Notes: generated by a model from the sequence alone, not told the origin. A DNA stretch of 64,000 bases from Thalassocella blandensis (GCA_902141825.1 CABFPG010000015.1:20405-84404), one strand, 5' to 3'. Positions 10,101 to 18,295 are shown, counted from the stretch's first letter. Translations and numbers: made by a program.

Positions 10101-11101
10101 GAAACTTTTGATCTTAGTAGTGACGCGTCTCCATGTAGCGTCTCGGCTTCATTTACGCCGGTCCGCCGCATGGAGGAATCTGAATTACTGGTACCGTGAG
10201 TGATTGTTCCGACCAGATCTGAAAAATGAACTTGTGTGAAAGCATTGTAAACTTCAAGCGTATCTCCCATTCGTTCATTTACATTTTTATTTAGTAAGCG
10301 TCTTAAAAGTACCGAAACAGGATGGCCAGCAATAGCTGCGGGCAAAGGAATATTGGTAGGGTTGAGCTGTTTTTGGAATACAGATGCAAGACTGCTTCCC
10401 GTTACTGCCGGAACACCGGTTAAACACTCCAAAAATACCAGCGCCCAGACATACAAGTCAGATTTTGGTGAGGGCGGCTCGCCTCGCAGCTGCTCTGGCG
10501 CACTGTATGACGGAGTGCCCAAAGTTTCCTGAGTCAGGGTCAGGCTGTGATAATGTGCGTGCTTGAATTCATTTGTTAATGCGCCAATACCAAAGTCCAG
10601 TATCTTTACATGAGTCTTTGCGCCTGTGTTAACAAGCATGATGTTCGCGGGTTTGATATCCCGGTGTATTACGCCAAGCTTATGTGCGTGGACCAGAGCA
10701 TCCAGGACTTGAGTCATAATTTCTGCAGACTGAAGGGCGGAAAGTGCTCCGGATTCTAAAAGACGTGTCTTTAAGGTAATACCTTCTATATATTCGAATA
10801 CGGCATAGAGGGTGTTCTCGCCTAATCGGCCTTTATCAAGCAAACGGACAATATTGGGGTGCTGTAATCGGCTGCTTAGCCAGGCTTCTCGTTCAAACCT
10901 GTCCTGGTAACGCTTACGTTTTTCCGGACTGAATTCTCTGGCGACTGTCATTTCTTTTATCGCAACGCTTTGCCCTGTGACCTCATTCAACGCACGGTAT
11001 ACAAGACCAAATCCTCCTTCGCCTATTTTTTCCTGAATAATATAGGGTGCAATGTATTTTCCTGTTGTGAAAGAAGAGTTCGCCATATTAATCACATTCA
11101 C
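7112..11101 (-). CDS. TOMM-system Ser/Thr kinase / cyclase-like / AAA / TPR fusion protein
   Basis: A 1329-residue cytoplasmic protein. Residues about 20-290 are a Hanks kinase: GEGGFG loop, K49 in VAIK, HRDIKPAN with D148, DFG 169-171, and SAPEQ. Residues about 338-510 are a class III cyclase homology domain keeping GSLGDTLLFYFG, but the first metal-binding Asp (usually xFxD) is replaced by Arg in VMCVRLN, so cyclase activity is doubtful. An AAA-type ATPase follows (Walker A GEAGIGKS near 560, Walker B FIFEDMHW near 690), then a long TPR-like helical region. This order matches the described family of TOMM kinase/cyclase fusions. The start is GTG at 11101 or ATG at 11086; neither has a clear ribosome site. 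It is the first gene of the operon. Confidence 0.9.
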   Translation of the reverse strand: MNVINMANSSFTTGKYIAPYIIQEKIGEGGFGLVYRALNEVTGQSVAIKEMTVAREFSPEKRKRYQDRFEREAWLSSRLQHPNIVRLLDKGRLGENTLYAVFEYIEGITLKTRLLESGALSALQSAEIMTQVLDALVHAHKLGVIHRDIKPANIMLVNTGAKTHVKILDFGIGALTNEFKHAHYHSLTLTQETLGTPSYSAPEQLRGEPPSPKSDLYVWALVFLECLTGVPAVTGSSLASVFQKQLNPTNIPLPAAIAGHPVSVLLRRLLNKNVNERMGDTLEVYNAFTQVHFSDLVGTITHGTSNSDSSMRRTGVNEAETLHGDASLLRSKVSEKKQITVMCVRLNVRIAPESEHQNAPDMEVVQTLYQDQKLQCVDIVLRFGATHIGSLGDTLLFYFGYPSASENDGRLCARAALELLSQTNKRSSLLQVSQGTTTQVHVGIHTGIVTVHPDTLPDGDTPDIAMALARLAGKNQILCSNTTQNLLASHLEFKEPAVHKLGMKSESVPVFEMIGERMVEALGFLRANQRNHLFVGREKEINALEALNDKNNTDNIAIITGEAGIGKSRLLNEFRRRANFPLEMIAQCLPEHENYALFPVLELIKRQYSLLALSNEDAIERLRGGLSNYGEHDLNSALALLSIWLNIECPYTLPSPANSPDQQKQQLFALLTHLLCSSLNTCNAKAMLFIFEDMHWSDPTTREFLTFFLNSEPFKNTHHIALLTSRELLQSLNLLERCHRIELKNFDNSSMDAFISLLFGDMNVSSNVNYLIKNRTDGIPLFIEELVNMLNSRKLVHHINGQINFVNDTSVEDIPNNLKDSLQQKLDRLSGAKETAQLASSIGREFNYQLLLQSATQDEAKIQADLNELISHDLVFIQRKVHGDSYIFKHALVRDAAYESMLKSRRIECHSLIASAMEARGQQYQQNNAAMLAYHWGEAENFDKAIVYGEKSANAALQRSAANEAIAQGLKIQGWIHSLATEKQTELLLRNYSLLTSAYMENKGWGSAEVLKYSRASLDLLKSSKHYDELVSHLWWQMLNGIVSGRRQTLDKTITEMTALIGRVSPINCAAIKCVEGFYLFTEGDRPNSISSLLDAISYFLEAKDEKHEQTFGFNIQVFAKATLARAYADQCNDTRSRQLAAEAINEAKTLEHIPSIGISLMYSGLVHQQYQNKPEVRKVATDLITLSQKFNLPIYLNFGKMLYDWATNNTSRSQDILSTLKTAGSRHGLGHFQSFYAETHAHLGDFQSALNKIDECISLDSDIKEGNYLAFLWYKKAQYAYQVKGSHSSLFMESFEKSQHYAEEQGVTFILQRLLQDFDQSNISEQRG

Positions 11102-12124
11102 GGCCAGAGCTATTCATTTTTAGCTACTAGTAAATTTATTAGGAATAAAAGGAGAAGCGAGCAGAAATAACACGCTCTTTACTTTTTTGAATTTTCTACA
11201 AAGTAGAGAAGGTGATAGGGACTTTATGATATTCATCACCGCGAAATGTCAATATAGCTGACATAAATGACATGCTCAATATTCTTTACTTCATTAGCAT
11301 CTAAGATAAAGTGTTTTAAAAAAACCTAATGTCCGCAAATAAAATGGCATTGTGACGCATAACTCTAAAGCTTTTCATGTAAATCCAAAGCAGTGGATTC
11401 TGAATCAAAAAAATGACGTGTTAAGTTTTTCTGCTGATTTTATTTTAAATAATAGAAATGGAAAGCCGATTGAAAAAGCTAGTAGTCTCCAGAGAAATAG
11501 TAGAAAGGAGTGCAGGCAATTATTCAAAGCTTTGCAGCATGTGGTCAGTGTATCAAAAGTGATTTTCAGGTATTTGGTCTGGTGCTCCCATTTCAGCAGA
11601 AGTTTAGTTCGTATTTGTCGGAAAAAAACATAAACTGGCAGAACCGATTGAGAGAAAAGGATCAGGGTAGCGGCGTAGAAAAAACCATGAAGCGCTTCAA
11701 TGTCCTGACACAAAAGATACTGAAACTGATTGTATGAAAATACAGCAAAGAAAACTAAACGGGTAAATGGAATGGAAAGCTGAAGTGGAGAGATAAAATT
11801 AAAAGATAAAATGGAAAATGACCCGCCTTGGATTTTTAATCAATTGAAGTCAAAGATCCTGTTTTGACATGAAACTCTTCTTAGTGATATTGGATGTACA
11901 TCTTCACGAAGATATCCCTCTAACCCACTGATTTTAATAAAAATATTGATGTGTCAAAGATGCATCAGAGAAACGAGAGGGAAGCGAGAATTTCACTCAG
12001 CAAAAAGCAATTCTGACCTATTCGTAAAATTAGGCAAAACTCTAGTAGCTATAGGCAAGCCATGCAAGCCGTCTGTTAATACAATATCAGGCTAAATATG
12101 ATAGAAAACGGTGAGGAATTCCGA
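11102..12124. other. About 1 kb AT-rich spacer between TOMM operon and alcohol dehydrogenase
   Basis: No convincing gene. Short frames at 11352-11633, 11510-11737 and 11405-11713 (minus) lack clear ribosome sites, recognisable motifs or a neighbour that would place them. The stretch should hold the divergent promoters for the TOMM operon (leftward) and the dehydrogenase (rightward). Visible structure: the TGACAT repeats at 11246-11273 and a 10-bp palindrome GATGTACATC near 11893. Confidence 0.6.
11246..11273. promoter_or_regulatory. TGACAT inverted/direct repeat upstream of the TOMM operon
   Basis: ATGTCA (11246-11251) and TGACAT (11259-11264) form a 6-bp inverted repeat with a 7-base spacer, and another TGACAT follows at 11268-11273. 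It lies about 145 bases upstream of the kinase start. An operator is plausible but unproven. Confidence 0.3.
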
Positions 12125-13180
12125 ATGAAAACGCTTGGCTATGCTGCAAACTCTCCCGAAAGTGCATTAAAACCTTATCACTTTGAGCGACGTGATATAC
12201 GTTCAAATGACATTTCCATTGAAATTCTTTACTGCGGAGTATGTCATTCCGATCTGCACACTGCACGAAATGATTGGGGTGGGGCGCAATATCCAGTGGT
12301 GCCAGGGCACGAGATTGTCGGAAAAGTTATCGAAATCGGCAGTGATGTGACTAGATTTAAGGTAGGAGACAAGGTCGCTGTGGGTTGTATGGTAGACAGC
12401 TGTCAGGATTGCGACCAATGCCATGATGGGCAGGAACAGTACTGTCGTCACGGATTCACTGGTACGTACGGTTTTCCCGATCGAATATCAGGAGATGTCA
12501 CTCAGGGCGGTTATTCAAAACATATCGTGGTTAGAGAAGAGTTTGTCCTCGGGATACCCGCTAACCTGGATTTAGCGAAAACAGCACCTATTCTATGCGC
12601 AGGCATTACGACCTATTCACCTTTAAAAACCTGGGATATTCAAGCGGGGGATAAGGTCGGCGTGGTAGGGCTGGGTGGTTTGGGGCATATGGCGGTAAAG
12701 TTGGCTGCGGCCATGGGTGCTCATGTAACAGTATTTAGTCGGACCGAGGAAAAAATAGCAGATGCAGAAGCACTTGGAGCTAATGCCGTTATTATTTCTA
12801 CCAATGAAAAAATGATGGAAGCGTCTATCAATACTTTTAAGTTGATTATTGACACGGTTCCGGTAAAGCACGATGTAAATCCTTATGTGCCGCTTCTCGA
12901 TATCGATGGAACCCTGGTAATGGTAGGACAGGTCGGCCCAATAGCTGAACCTACAACGGTTCCGATGATCTTCGGCCGCCGAAGAATCTCCGGTTCACTT
13001 ATCGGGGGAATACCTCAGACTCAGGAGTTATTGGAGTTTTGTGCCGAAAAAAATGTGCTACCTGATTGTGAAATGATACGCATGGATGAAATCAATCAAG
13101 CATTCGATCGAATGCAAACGTCCGACGTACGTTATCGTTTTGTCATTGATATGGCGTCTTTAGATAAAGCTGCCGAATGA
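12125..13180 (+). CDS. Zinc-dependent NAD(P) alcohol/aldehyde dehydrogenase (CAD/YahK-like)
   Basis: A medium-chain dehydrogenase of about 351 residues. The catalytic zinc ligands lie in YCGVCHSDLH (C40) and GHE (H62, E63); the structural zinc uses C93, C96, C99 and C107. The nucleotide-binding loop is GVVGLGGLGHMAVK. It resembles the cinnamyl-alcohol-dehydrogenase branch, such as E. coli YahK, which reduces aldehydes with NADPH. I chose the ATG at 12125 over 12098 because GTGAGGA sits at proper spacing before it and the protein then has normal family length. It is followed by a cupin and an AraC regulator, and further on by a molybdenum hydroxylase, suggesting aldehyde turnover. Substrate not known. 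Confidence 0.9.
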   Translation: MKTLGYAANSPESALKPYHFERRDIRSNDISIEILYCGVCHSDLHTARNDWGGAQYPVVPGHEIVGKVIEIGSDVTRFKVGDKVAVGCMVDSCQDCDQCHDGQEQYCRHGFTGTYGFPDRISGDVTQGGYSKHIVVREEFVLGIPANLDLAKTAPILCAGITTYSPLKTWDIQAGDKVGVVGLGGLGHMAVKLAAAMGAHVTVFSRTEEKIADAEALGANAVIISTNEKMMEASINTFKLIIDTVPVKHDVNPYVPLLDIDGTLVMVGQVGPIAEPTTVPMIFGRRRISGSLIGGIPQTQELLEFCAEKNVLPDCEMIRMDEINQAFDRMQTSDVRYRFVIDMASLDKAAE

Positions 13181-13238
13181 TGCGTTAGAGATATGCTTAT
13201 TTACTATGTAATTTAAACTGGCTTTTAAGGGGGACGAA

Positions 13239-13820
13239 ATGACTTGTCTGGTATTCGACATTAATACCCGCGAGAAGATATTAGGTTTGGCCTGCGGCCA
13301 AAAACGGGGAAAGGTAGTGCGTTCAATTCTATTATTGGCTTCCGTGGTGGCAGGCATATTCACCAGTACAAACCTGGTGATGGCTAACTCCAGCTTAAAC
13401 ACAACGCCATCTGCCAAACAGGAAATCCTTCGCTCGGAGACACGTCAAACTGTAACGGGAACTGATGCACTTTTTACTGGTCAGGTTCTGGTGGAAAGGT
13501 TATTTCCTGCCAACAATACAGCACGGTTTTCTGGCGCCTATGTGACGTTTTCTCCGGGGGCTCGATCTGCCTGGCATATACATCCGGCTGGCCAGCATAT
13601 TGTTGTAACTTCGGGTCAAGGACGACTCGGAGAGTGGAGTGGAGAAGTTAAAGAGATCAAACAAGGCGATGTTGTTTGGTGTCCACCGGGCATCAAACAT
13701 TGGCATGGGGCTGGGCCGGAAAGCGCAATGACGCACTTGGTTATTACTGGTGATAAAAATGGCGCGAATGTGGAATGGAAAGAAAAAGTTAGCAATACAC
13801 AATATAACGGTGAGCGGTGA
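13239..13820 (+). CDS. Exported cupin-domain protein
   Basis: A 193-residue protein. After an N-terminal extension, a hydrophobic segment (SILLLASVVAGIFTSTNLVMA) looks like a signal peptide; a GTG at 13317 just before it could be an alternative start, although AAGGGGG before 13239 is a good ribosome site. The cupin barrel has metal-type histidines in WHIHPAGQH and in PPGIKHWHGAG. Similar cupins are annotated as mandelonitrile-lyase-like or carboxymuconolactone-decarboxylase-associated proteins and often neighbour aldehyde reductases and AraC regulators. It may act on a small carbonyl compound in the periplasm; the reaction cannot be read from the sequence. Confidence 0.82.
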   Translation: MTCLVFDINTREKILGLACGQKRGKVVRSILLLASVVAGIFTSTNLVMANSSLNTTPSAKQEILRSETRQTVTGTDALFTGQVLVERLFPANNTARFSGAYVTFSPGARSAWHIHPAGQHIVVTSGQGRLGEWSGEVKEIKQGDVVWCPPGIKHWHGAGPESAMTHLVITGDKNGANVEWKEKVSNTQYNGER

Positions 13821-13901
13821 TTCACGTCTTACGGTGAAATTAACCTTAATTTACATCTGTTTTGGGTCATCCATACTGGCAAAGCGAAAACGGTACTCTG
13901 C

Positions 13902-14852
13902 ATGTCACACACAACATCCAACATTTCAAAGTTTACTGTAGTCGGGGATGATGATTATTCTCCTGAGCAGCAGGATCTTAATAAACTTGCCCAACTCTTG
14001 TCTCGTTTTGCTATTCATGATGGGAATACACCGCTGCCGGTTCCGGATGCACATGTTGCGAAATGTTCGGACGTTACAGGTGAAAGTATTCATGCTGTAA
14101 GCGCTCCAGGCATCTGTATTGCGGCGCAGGGAGCAAAAAGCGTAACACTGGCTCAGGATTCTTACCAATATGGTGCGACCAAAATGGCAGTGTATGCCGC
14201 GGAAGTGCCAATTCGTGTTAAGTATGTAGATGCTTCACCTGAAAAGCCTTATTTATGCTTGGTCGTCCATATTGATCCAAAGCGAATGGCAGATTTAATA
14301 TTTAAAGTTTTTCCTAATGGACTGACAAAAACGGCAAATACTCGTGCGATTTATCTTGGTGACAGTAATCCCAAAATTGTGAAATCCGCAATTCGCCTGT
14401 TGGAATTGGTCATTCACCAGGAAGATGCTGATTTACTCGTGCCCTTAGTTGTCGATGAAATTTTAATACGGTTGCTGCGGAGTCCTGCAGGGCCGCTCAT
14501 AGCACAGATTGGTTTAACCGATTCAAATGCCCACAAAGTGTCTCGCGCGATTTCCTGGATTAAAGAAAACTATACAGAAACAATCAAAATAGAAGAGCTG
14601 GCTAAAATTTCCGGCATGAGTGCATCATCCTTCCATAGCCATTTTAAGTCGATCACTGAAATGAGCCCATTACAATTTCAGAAACATTTACGATTACAGA
14701 AAGCGCGAAATTTCATGATCACCCAGATGATGGATGTCAGTAGTGCCTGCCATAAGGTCGGATATTCCAGTGTGTCACAATTTAGCCGCGAATATAGCCG
14801 TTTGTTTGGTAGATCTCCAAGTAAGGATATTGACCTCTATAGAGAAAATTGA
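13902..14852 (+). CDS. AraC-family transcriptional regulator
   Basis: A 316-residue regulator. The N-terminal half (about 25-190) is the AraC-type N-terminal effector domain, including ASPEKPYLCLVVHID. The C-terminal hundred residues hold two helix-turn-helix units (IEELAKISGMSASSFHSHF and VSSACHKVGYSSVSQFSREY). The layout is like YqhC, which controls an aldehyde reductase. It sits between the dehydrogenase/cupin pair and the molybdenum hydroxylase on the same strand and may control either. A paralogue with the same N-terminal domain occurs at the right edge of the window, truncated. Strong family call; regulon inferred. Confidence 0.9.
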   Translation: MSHTTSNISKFTVVGDDDYSPEQQDLNKLAQLLSRFAIHDGNTPLPVPDAHVAKCSDVTGESIHAVSAPGICIAAQGAKSVTLAQDSYQYGATKMAVYAAEVPIRVKYVDASPEKPYLCLVVHIDPKRMADLIFKVFPNGLTKTANTRAIYLGDSNPKIVKSAIRLLELVIHQEDADLLVPLVVDEILIRLLRSPAGPLIAQIGLTDSNAHKVSRAISWIKENYTETIKIEELAKISGMSASSFHSHFKSITEMSPLQFQKHLRLQKARNFMITQMMDVSSACHKVGYSSVSQFSREYSRLFGRSPSKDIDLYREN

Positions 14853-15001
14853 TGGAGGGATTAAGGCCTTAGCCATTTGCCCAACGGCAGACATTTTTTG
14901 CCATCGAAGAAACACTAAAATTTCAAACATAATAAGCAGGAAATACAATTAACTCATCTTTATTGACGACGCCCTAAATATCCCGTAACGGAGGAAGCAT
15001 T

Positions 15002-15553
15002 ATGACCACTCTTATGATTAACGGTGAAAAGCGAAAAGTGAATGCTTCGCCAGACACGCCACTGCTGTATGTTTTACGTGGAGAACTCAACGTCATGACT
15101 CCAAAGTTTGGATGTGGCTTGGCGCAATGCGGAGCATGTTCTGTATTAATGGATGGTGAGGAAATCCGCTCATGCATTTATCCCTTTGCGTCTCTGGTAG
15201 GTAAAGAAATTACTACAGTTGAAGGTTTACCCGCGCGATGGCAGAAGCAAAAAAATCTGCCAGATGACTCCGAACGTTTGCATCCAGTACAGCAAGCCTG
15301 GGTCGACGAACAAGTGCCTCAATGTGGTATTTGCCAGTTTGGCATGATGATCAAGGCCACCGAGTTACTAGAGAGCAATCCCAGACCGTCCGATGACGAT
15401 ATTAATACTGCCATGACAAGCTCCGGTCCATCTCCGCACCTGTGTCGATGCGCATCCTACGCTGCTATCAAAGATGGCATCCATCGCGCTGCAGATATTA
15501 TCGCTACAGAAAGCAAAACCTCTAATCTTAAACAGGCGGTGAGCCATGAGTGA
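15002..15553 (+). CDS. (2Fe-2S) small subunit of molybdenum hydroxylase (isoquinoline 1-oxidoreductase alpha-like)
   Basis: A 183-residue electron-transfer subunit with both [2Fe-2S] clusters of the xanthine-oxidase family: the plant-type set C38, C43, C46 and C58, and the helical set C108, C111, C148 and C150 (CRC). Size and order match IorA-type small subunits. A strong ribosome site (GGAGGA) precedes the ATG. It overlaps the catalytic subunit gene by 8 bases, so the two are translated together. Electrons would leave the molybdenum subunit through these clusters to a cytochrome or quinone; no FAD subunit is encoded, as usual for IorAB-type enzymes. Confidence 0.92.
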   Translation: MTTLMINGEKRKVNASPDTPLLYVLRGELNVMTPKFGCGLAQCGACSVLMDGEEIRSCIYPFASLVGKEITTVEGLPARWQKQKNLPDDSERLHPVQQAWVDEQVPQCGICQFGMMIKATELLESNPRPSDDDINTAMTSSGPSPHLCRCASYAAIKDGIHRAADIIATESKTSNLKQAVSHE

Positions 15554-17909
15554 ACTTCAACAAAAAGATGACATGGACAAAATTAAAGTATCGCCAACCG
15601 ACATGAATATTCACGGGGCCAAGTTGACACGTCGTGGGTTTCTGGGTGGGGCTGGCACATTAATGGTATCCCTTGCACTGAATCCAACGTTGAGTTTTGC
15701 GAAAACCAAGAGTAGTGGACATTCTCTCAATGCCACACTCCCGGCCAGCTGGATTGAAATTCACGCCGACAACTCTGTGGTAATTCGAACAGGAAAATGC
15801 GATTTTGGACAAAGTTCAATTTACACCGCTTATCGTCAAATTGTCGCTGAAGAACTGTGTATTCCGGTGGAATCTATCACTTCTGTGATTTCAGGGGATA
15901 CAGACCGTACACCTGATGGCGGTGGTACATTTGGCCTGCTGCGCACGAATGTGCTGAACCTTCGCAAGGTCGCAGCATACACGCGAGAAGCGGTGATAGC
16001 GTTATCGGCTGAAAAATTTGGCGTAAAAAAAGAAGAAGTTACGATCAAAAACGGGGTGATAAGCGCAGGCACTAAAAAAACAAGCTACGGTGATGTGGTG
16101 TCTAAACAAGCTTTATCCCTGGATATTCCAGTGTCGGGTGAGCTGACCGAGTTTAGAGGTCTGGTGGTTGACGGTGAGCCCCCGTTAAAAGCGATAAGCG
16201 AATACTCTATTGTTGGAAAACCCGTTAAAAATCCCATTGTCCGCCCAAAAGTTTCTGGAGAAACAACCTGGGTTGGAGATGTTAAAGTGCCAGGAATGTT
16301 ACACGCCCGTGTCATTCACCCTGCAACTTTGGGGTCTACTTTGATAGAGGCCGGTAAGGTAAACAAAACGAAATACCCAAATACGCAGGTTGTCGTGGTT
16401 AAAAATCTCGTGGCCGTTGTCTCCTCAGATGAATACGAAGCAGTAAAAGCGGCTAGAGAAATAAGCTCGACAACAAAATGGACACAGTGGGAAGGGTTGC
16501 CGACATCTGAAGGACTGGAAGAACAATTAAAAACCAAGGAAAAATGGACAGATGTGCCACCGATTAAAAGCGGCGCAACCAAAGGTGATGTAAATGCAAA
16601 ATCTGCTAAAAGTTTACAGCACGATTATTTTGTACCCTTTCACAAGCATGCCCCCATTGGCCCTACAGTTTCACTGGCTGAAGTAAAAAAAGGCGTAATT
16701 ACAGTACATACACACAGCCAGAATCCTCAGTATTTACGTATGGCCATTGCCAAAATGCTGGGGGAAAAGGAAGACAATGTGGTGATAAGAACTTATGCCG
16801 GCCCAGGGCATTTCGGGCGTTCTAATGGTGGCAATGCCGGCTCAGAAGACGAAGCGGCGATACTGGCGCATACTTTGAAAGTTCCTGTTAGGGTGCAGTG
16901 GATGCGCCACGATGATATGCAATGGTCAACGCAATCCTCAGCCATGCACTCCAATATTCGAATTGGATTAAGCGATGATGGCAAAATTGCTACATACCAG
17001 GCCGTACACTCCGGGCCTCCCATGCAGGATGACCGGCCAATTGGGGCAATTCTTGCTGGGCTCGATACAATCTCACCACCAACACCCGATAACCCGTTTC
17101 GAGTTCATAACGCGGGGCTGTTTATTGCGGATACCTGGGTCTATGAGCAAGTGGAAAATGTAGCGGAAACCGGGCGCGGTATGTTTCAAATTGGGCAACA
17201 CGAATCGCCGATAGGTGTAGGCCTGCGAGACCACTCTATGCGTACGCCTATTCAGTTTCAGCAGAACTTTCCACGAGAGGCCGCCATGAACGAGGCTGCC
17301 GCTCTGGTGGGGAAAGATGCTTTGCAATTTCGTATGGAGCACGTGAAAGAGCCGCGATTTAAAGCAATATTAGAAACATTGCGCAATGAATCCGGGTGGG
17401 ACACTCGCCCGTCACCAGCCAAAACGGCTAAATCTGATGGCGATCAAGAGCTGCGGGGGCGGGGTGTGTCCATTATGTTGCGAGACAATGGTTACTGGGC
17501 TTGCGCCTCTCATATCACCGTAAATCCTAGTTCCGGGGTGGTTAAAGTGGAGCGGATTACACTAGTGTGTGACCCGGGAATTGTCGTAAATCCTTTGCAG
17601 CTTAAACGGCAAGCAGAAGCAGGGTGCTTAATGGGGGTTTCTCAAACGCTGCATGAAGAAGTTGCTTTTGATAAAGGAAAAATAACCAGTATGGACTGGT
17701 TTTCCTATCCGATTTTGAAAATGGCGGAGGTGCCAACCGTTAAAGTCGTAATTGCTCCAGACAAAACAGCTAAAATATATGGTCAGGGTTCCGAAAGTGC
17801 AAATGCTCTGGTTGCATCTTCAATCGTAGGCGCATTTTATGATGCCACGGGTAAACCTATTCGCCGTATCCCTTTGCGTCCAAACTATGTTAAGCAGGCA
17901 CTCGCATAA
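15546..17909 (+). CDS. Molybdopterin-binding catalytic subunit of xanthine dehydrogenase family (isoquinoline 1-oxidoreductase beta-like)
   Basis: A 787-residue large subunit with a Tat signal (LTRRGFLGGAGTLMVSLAL near residues 27-45), so the enzyme is probably exported folded to the periplasm. It has the IorB-type arrangement: an aldehyde-oxidase a/b hammerhead region (about 230-320) and molybdopterin-binding segments such as GPGHFGRSNGGNAGSEDEAA and the C-terminal GQGSESANALVASSIVGAFYD, where the Glu lies at the expected catalytic site. Such enzymes hydroxylate N-heterocycles or oxidise aldehydes. With the small subunit it forms a two-gene operon downstream of an AraC regulator and a dehydrogenase. 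Substrate not assignable. Confidence 0.92.
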   Translation: MSELQQKDDMDKIKVSPTDMNIHGAKLTRRGFLGGAGTLMVSLALNPTLSFAKTKSSGHSLNATLPASWIEIHADNSVVIRTGKCDFGQSSIYTAYRQIVAEELCIPVESITSVISGDTDRTPDGGGTFGLLRTNVLNLRKVAAYTREAVIALSAEKFGVKKEEVTIKNGVISAGTKKTSYGDVVSKQALSLDIPVSGELTEFRGLVVDGEPPLKAISEYSIVGKPVKNPIVRPKVSGETTWVGDVKVPGMLHARVIHPATLGSTLIEAGKVNKTKYPNTQVVVVKNLVAVVSSDEYEAVKAAREISSTTKWTQWEGLPTSEGLEEQLKTKEKWTDVPPIKSGATKGDVNAKSAKSLQHDYFVPFHKHAPIGPTVSLAEVKKGVITVHTHSQNPQYLRMAIAKMLGEKEDNVVIRTYAGPGHFGRSNGGNAGSEDEAAILAHTLKVPVRVQWMRHDDMQWSTQSSAMHSNIRIGLSDDGKIATYQAVHSGPPMQDDRPIGAILAGLDTISPPTPDNPFRVHNAGLFIADTWVYEQVENVAETGRGMFQIGQHESPIGVGLRDHSMRTPIQFQQNFPREAAMNEAAALVGKDALQFRMEHVKEPRFKAILETLRNESGWDTRPSPAKTAKSDGDQELRGRGVSIMLRDNGYWACASHITVNPSSGVVKVERITLVCDPGIVVNPLQLKRQAEAGCLMGVSQTLHEEVAFDKGKITSMDWFSYPILKMAEVPTVKVVIAPDKTAKIYGQGSESANALVASSIVGAFYDATGKPIRRIPLRPNYVKQALA

Positions 17910-18040
17910 GGTTTGTGTGGATCTGCAAAAAAAGCGCACAGAGTGAGTCTCCTCTAGCCTGGAATACGGGCGGTTTTGTACGAAAAGTATAACAACTGCC
18001 CGGCTTACCTGTGTTAAAAACGTAGTCGCTTAAGCTTTAA

Positions 18041-18112
18041 TCACATCTGTGCTCTTATCTTTGGTCTCATCTGAGCTCTCATCTATATTCTCATCTGTGC
18101 TCTCATCTTAAT
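18041..18112. repeat. 12-bp tandem repeat, six imperfect copies (TCTCATCTGTGC-like)
   Basis: Six adjoining 12-base units, each close to TCTCATCTGTGC, run from 18041 to 18112. They are noncoding in context. Copies 3 to 6 share TCTCATCT. Confidence 0.85.
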
Positions 18113-18137
18113 AAGGGACTGCATCTGGTAACCCACC

Positions 18138-18165
18138 TAAGAAGTTCAGGAAGTTGAACTTCTTA
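18138..18165 (+). terminator. Perfect 11-bp hairpin, possible terminator of the hydroxylase operon
   Basis: TAAGAAGTTCA (18138-18148) and TGAACTTCTTA (18155-18165) pair perfectly across a 6-base loop. A T-rich stretch (CTTCTTTTT) follows a few bases later. The stem is AT-rich and 230 bases beyond the stop, so it may instead be a regulatory or processing hairpin. Confidence 0.4.
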
Positions 18166-18295
18166 ACACTTCTTTTTGTCCAATCGCGCATTAACCTAGA
18201 AAGTTAATGTCTTGAAAGTTAAAAACTTGAAAGATAAAAAATAGCCCCAACATGAGCCACAATTAATCTACGAACGTATAGTTACTGATTTGTTC

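Larger units (their letters stand above)
17910..18295. other. Repeat- and hairpin-rich spacer after the molybdenum hydroxylase
   Basis: No gene. It contains a six-copy 12-bp tandem repeat (18041-18112), a perfect 11-bp hairpin (18138-18165) and two 15-bp CTTGAAAG(T/A)TAAAAA repeats (18211-18240), all between the hydroxylase operon and a small exported protein. Confidence 0.7.

Noticed and set aside
1673..11101. Kinase plus FHA protein taken as part of a type VI secretion control module
   Set aside because: No Tss/Hcp/VgrG gene is in the window, and the genes between kinase and FHA protein are TOMM biosynthetic genes.
11352..11737. Short frames in the spacer before the alcohol dehydrogenase (both strands)
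   Set aside because: They overlap one another, lack clear ribosome sites, have low-complexity composition and carry no motif I know.
12098..12124. Start of the alcohol dehydrogenase at 12098
   Set aside because: The ribosome site GTGAGGA lies between this ATG and the one at 12125, and the extra nine residues are not part of the family's N-terminus.
18041..18112. CRISPR array
   Set aside because: The 12-bp units adjoin with no unique spacers, and no cas genes are present.
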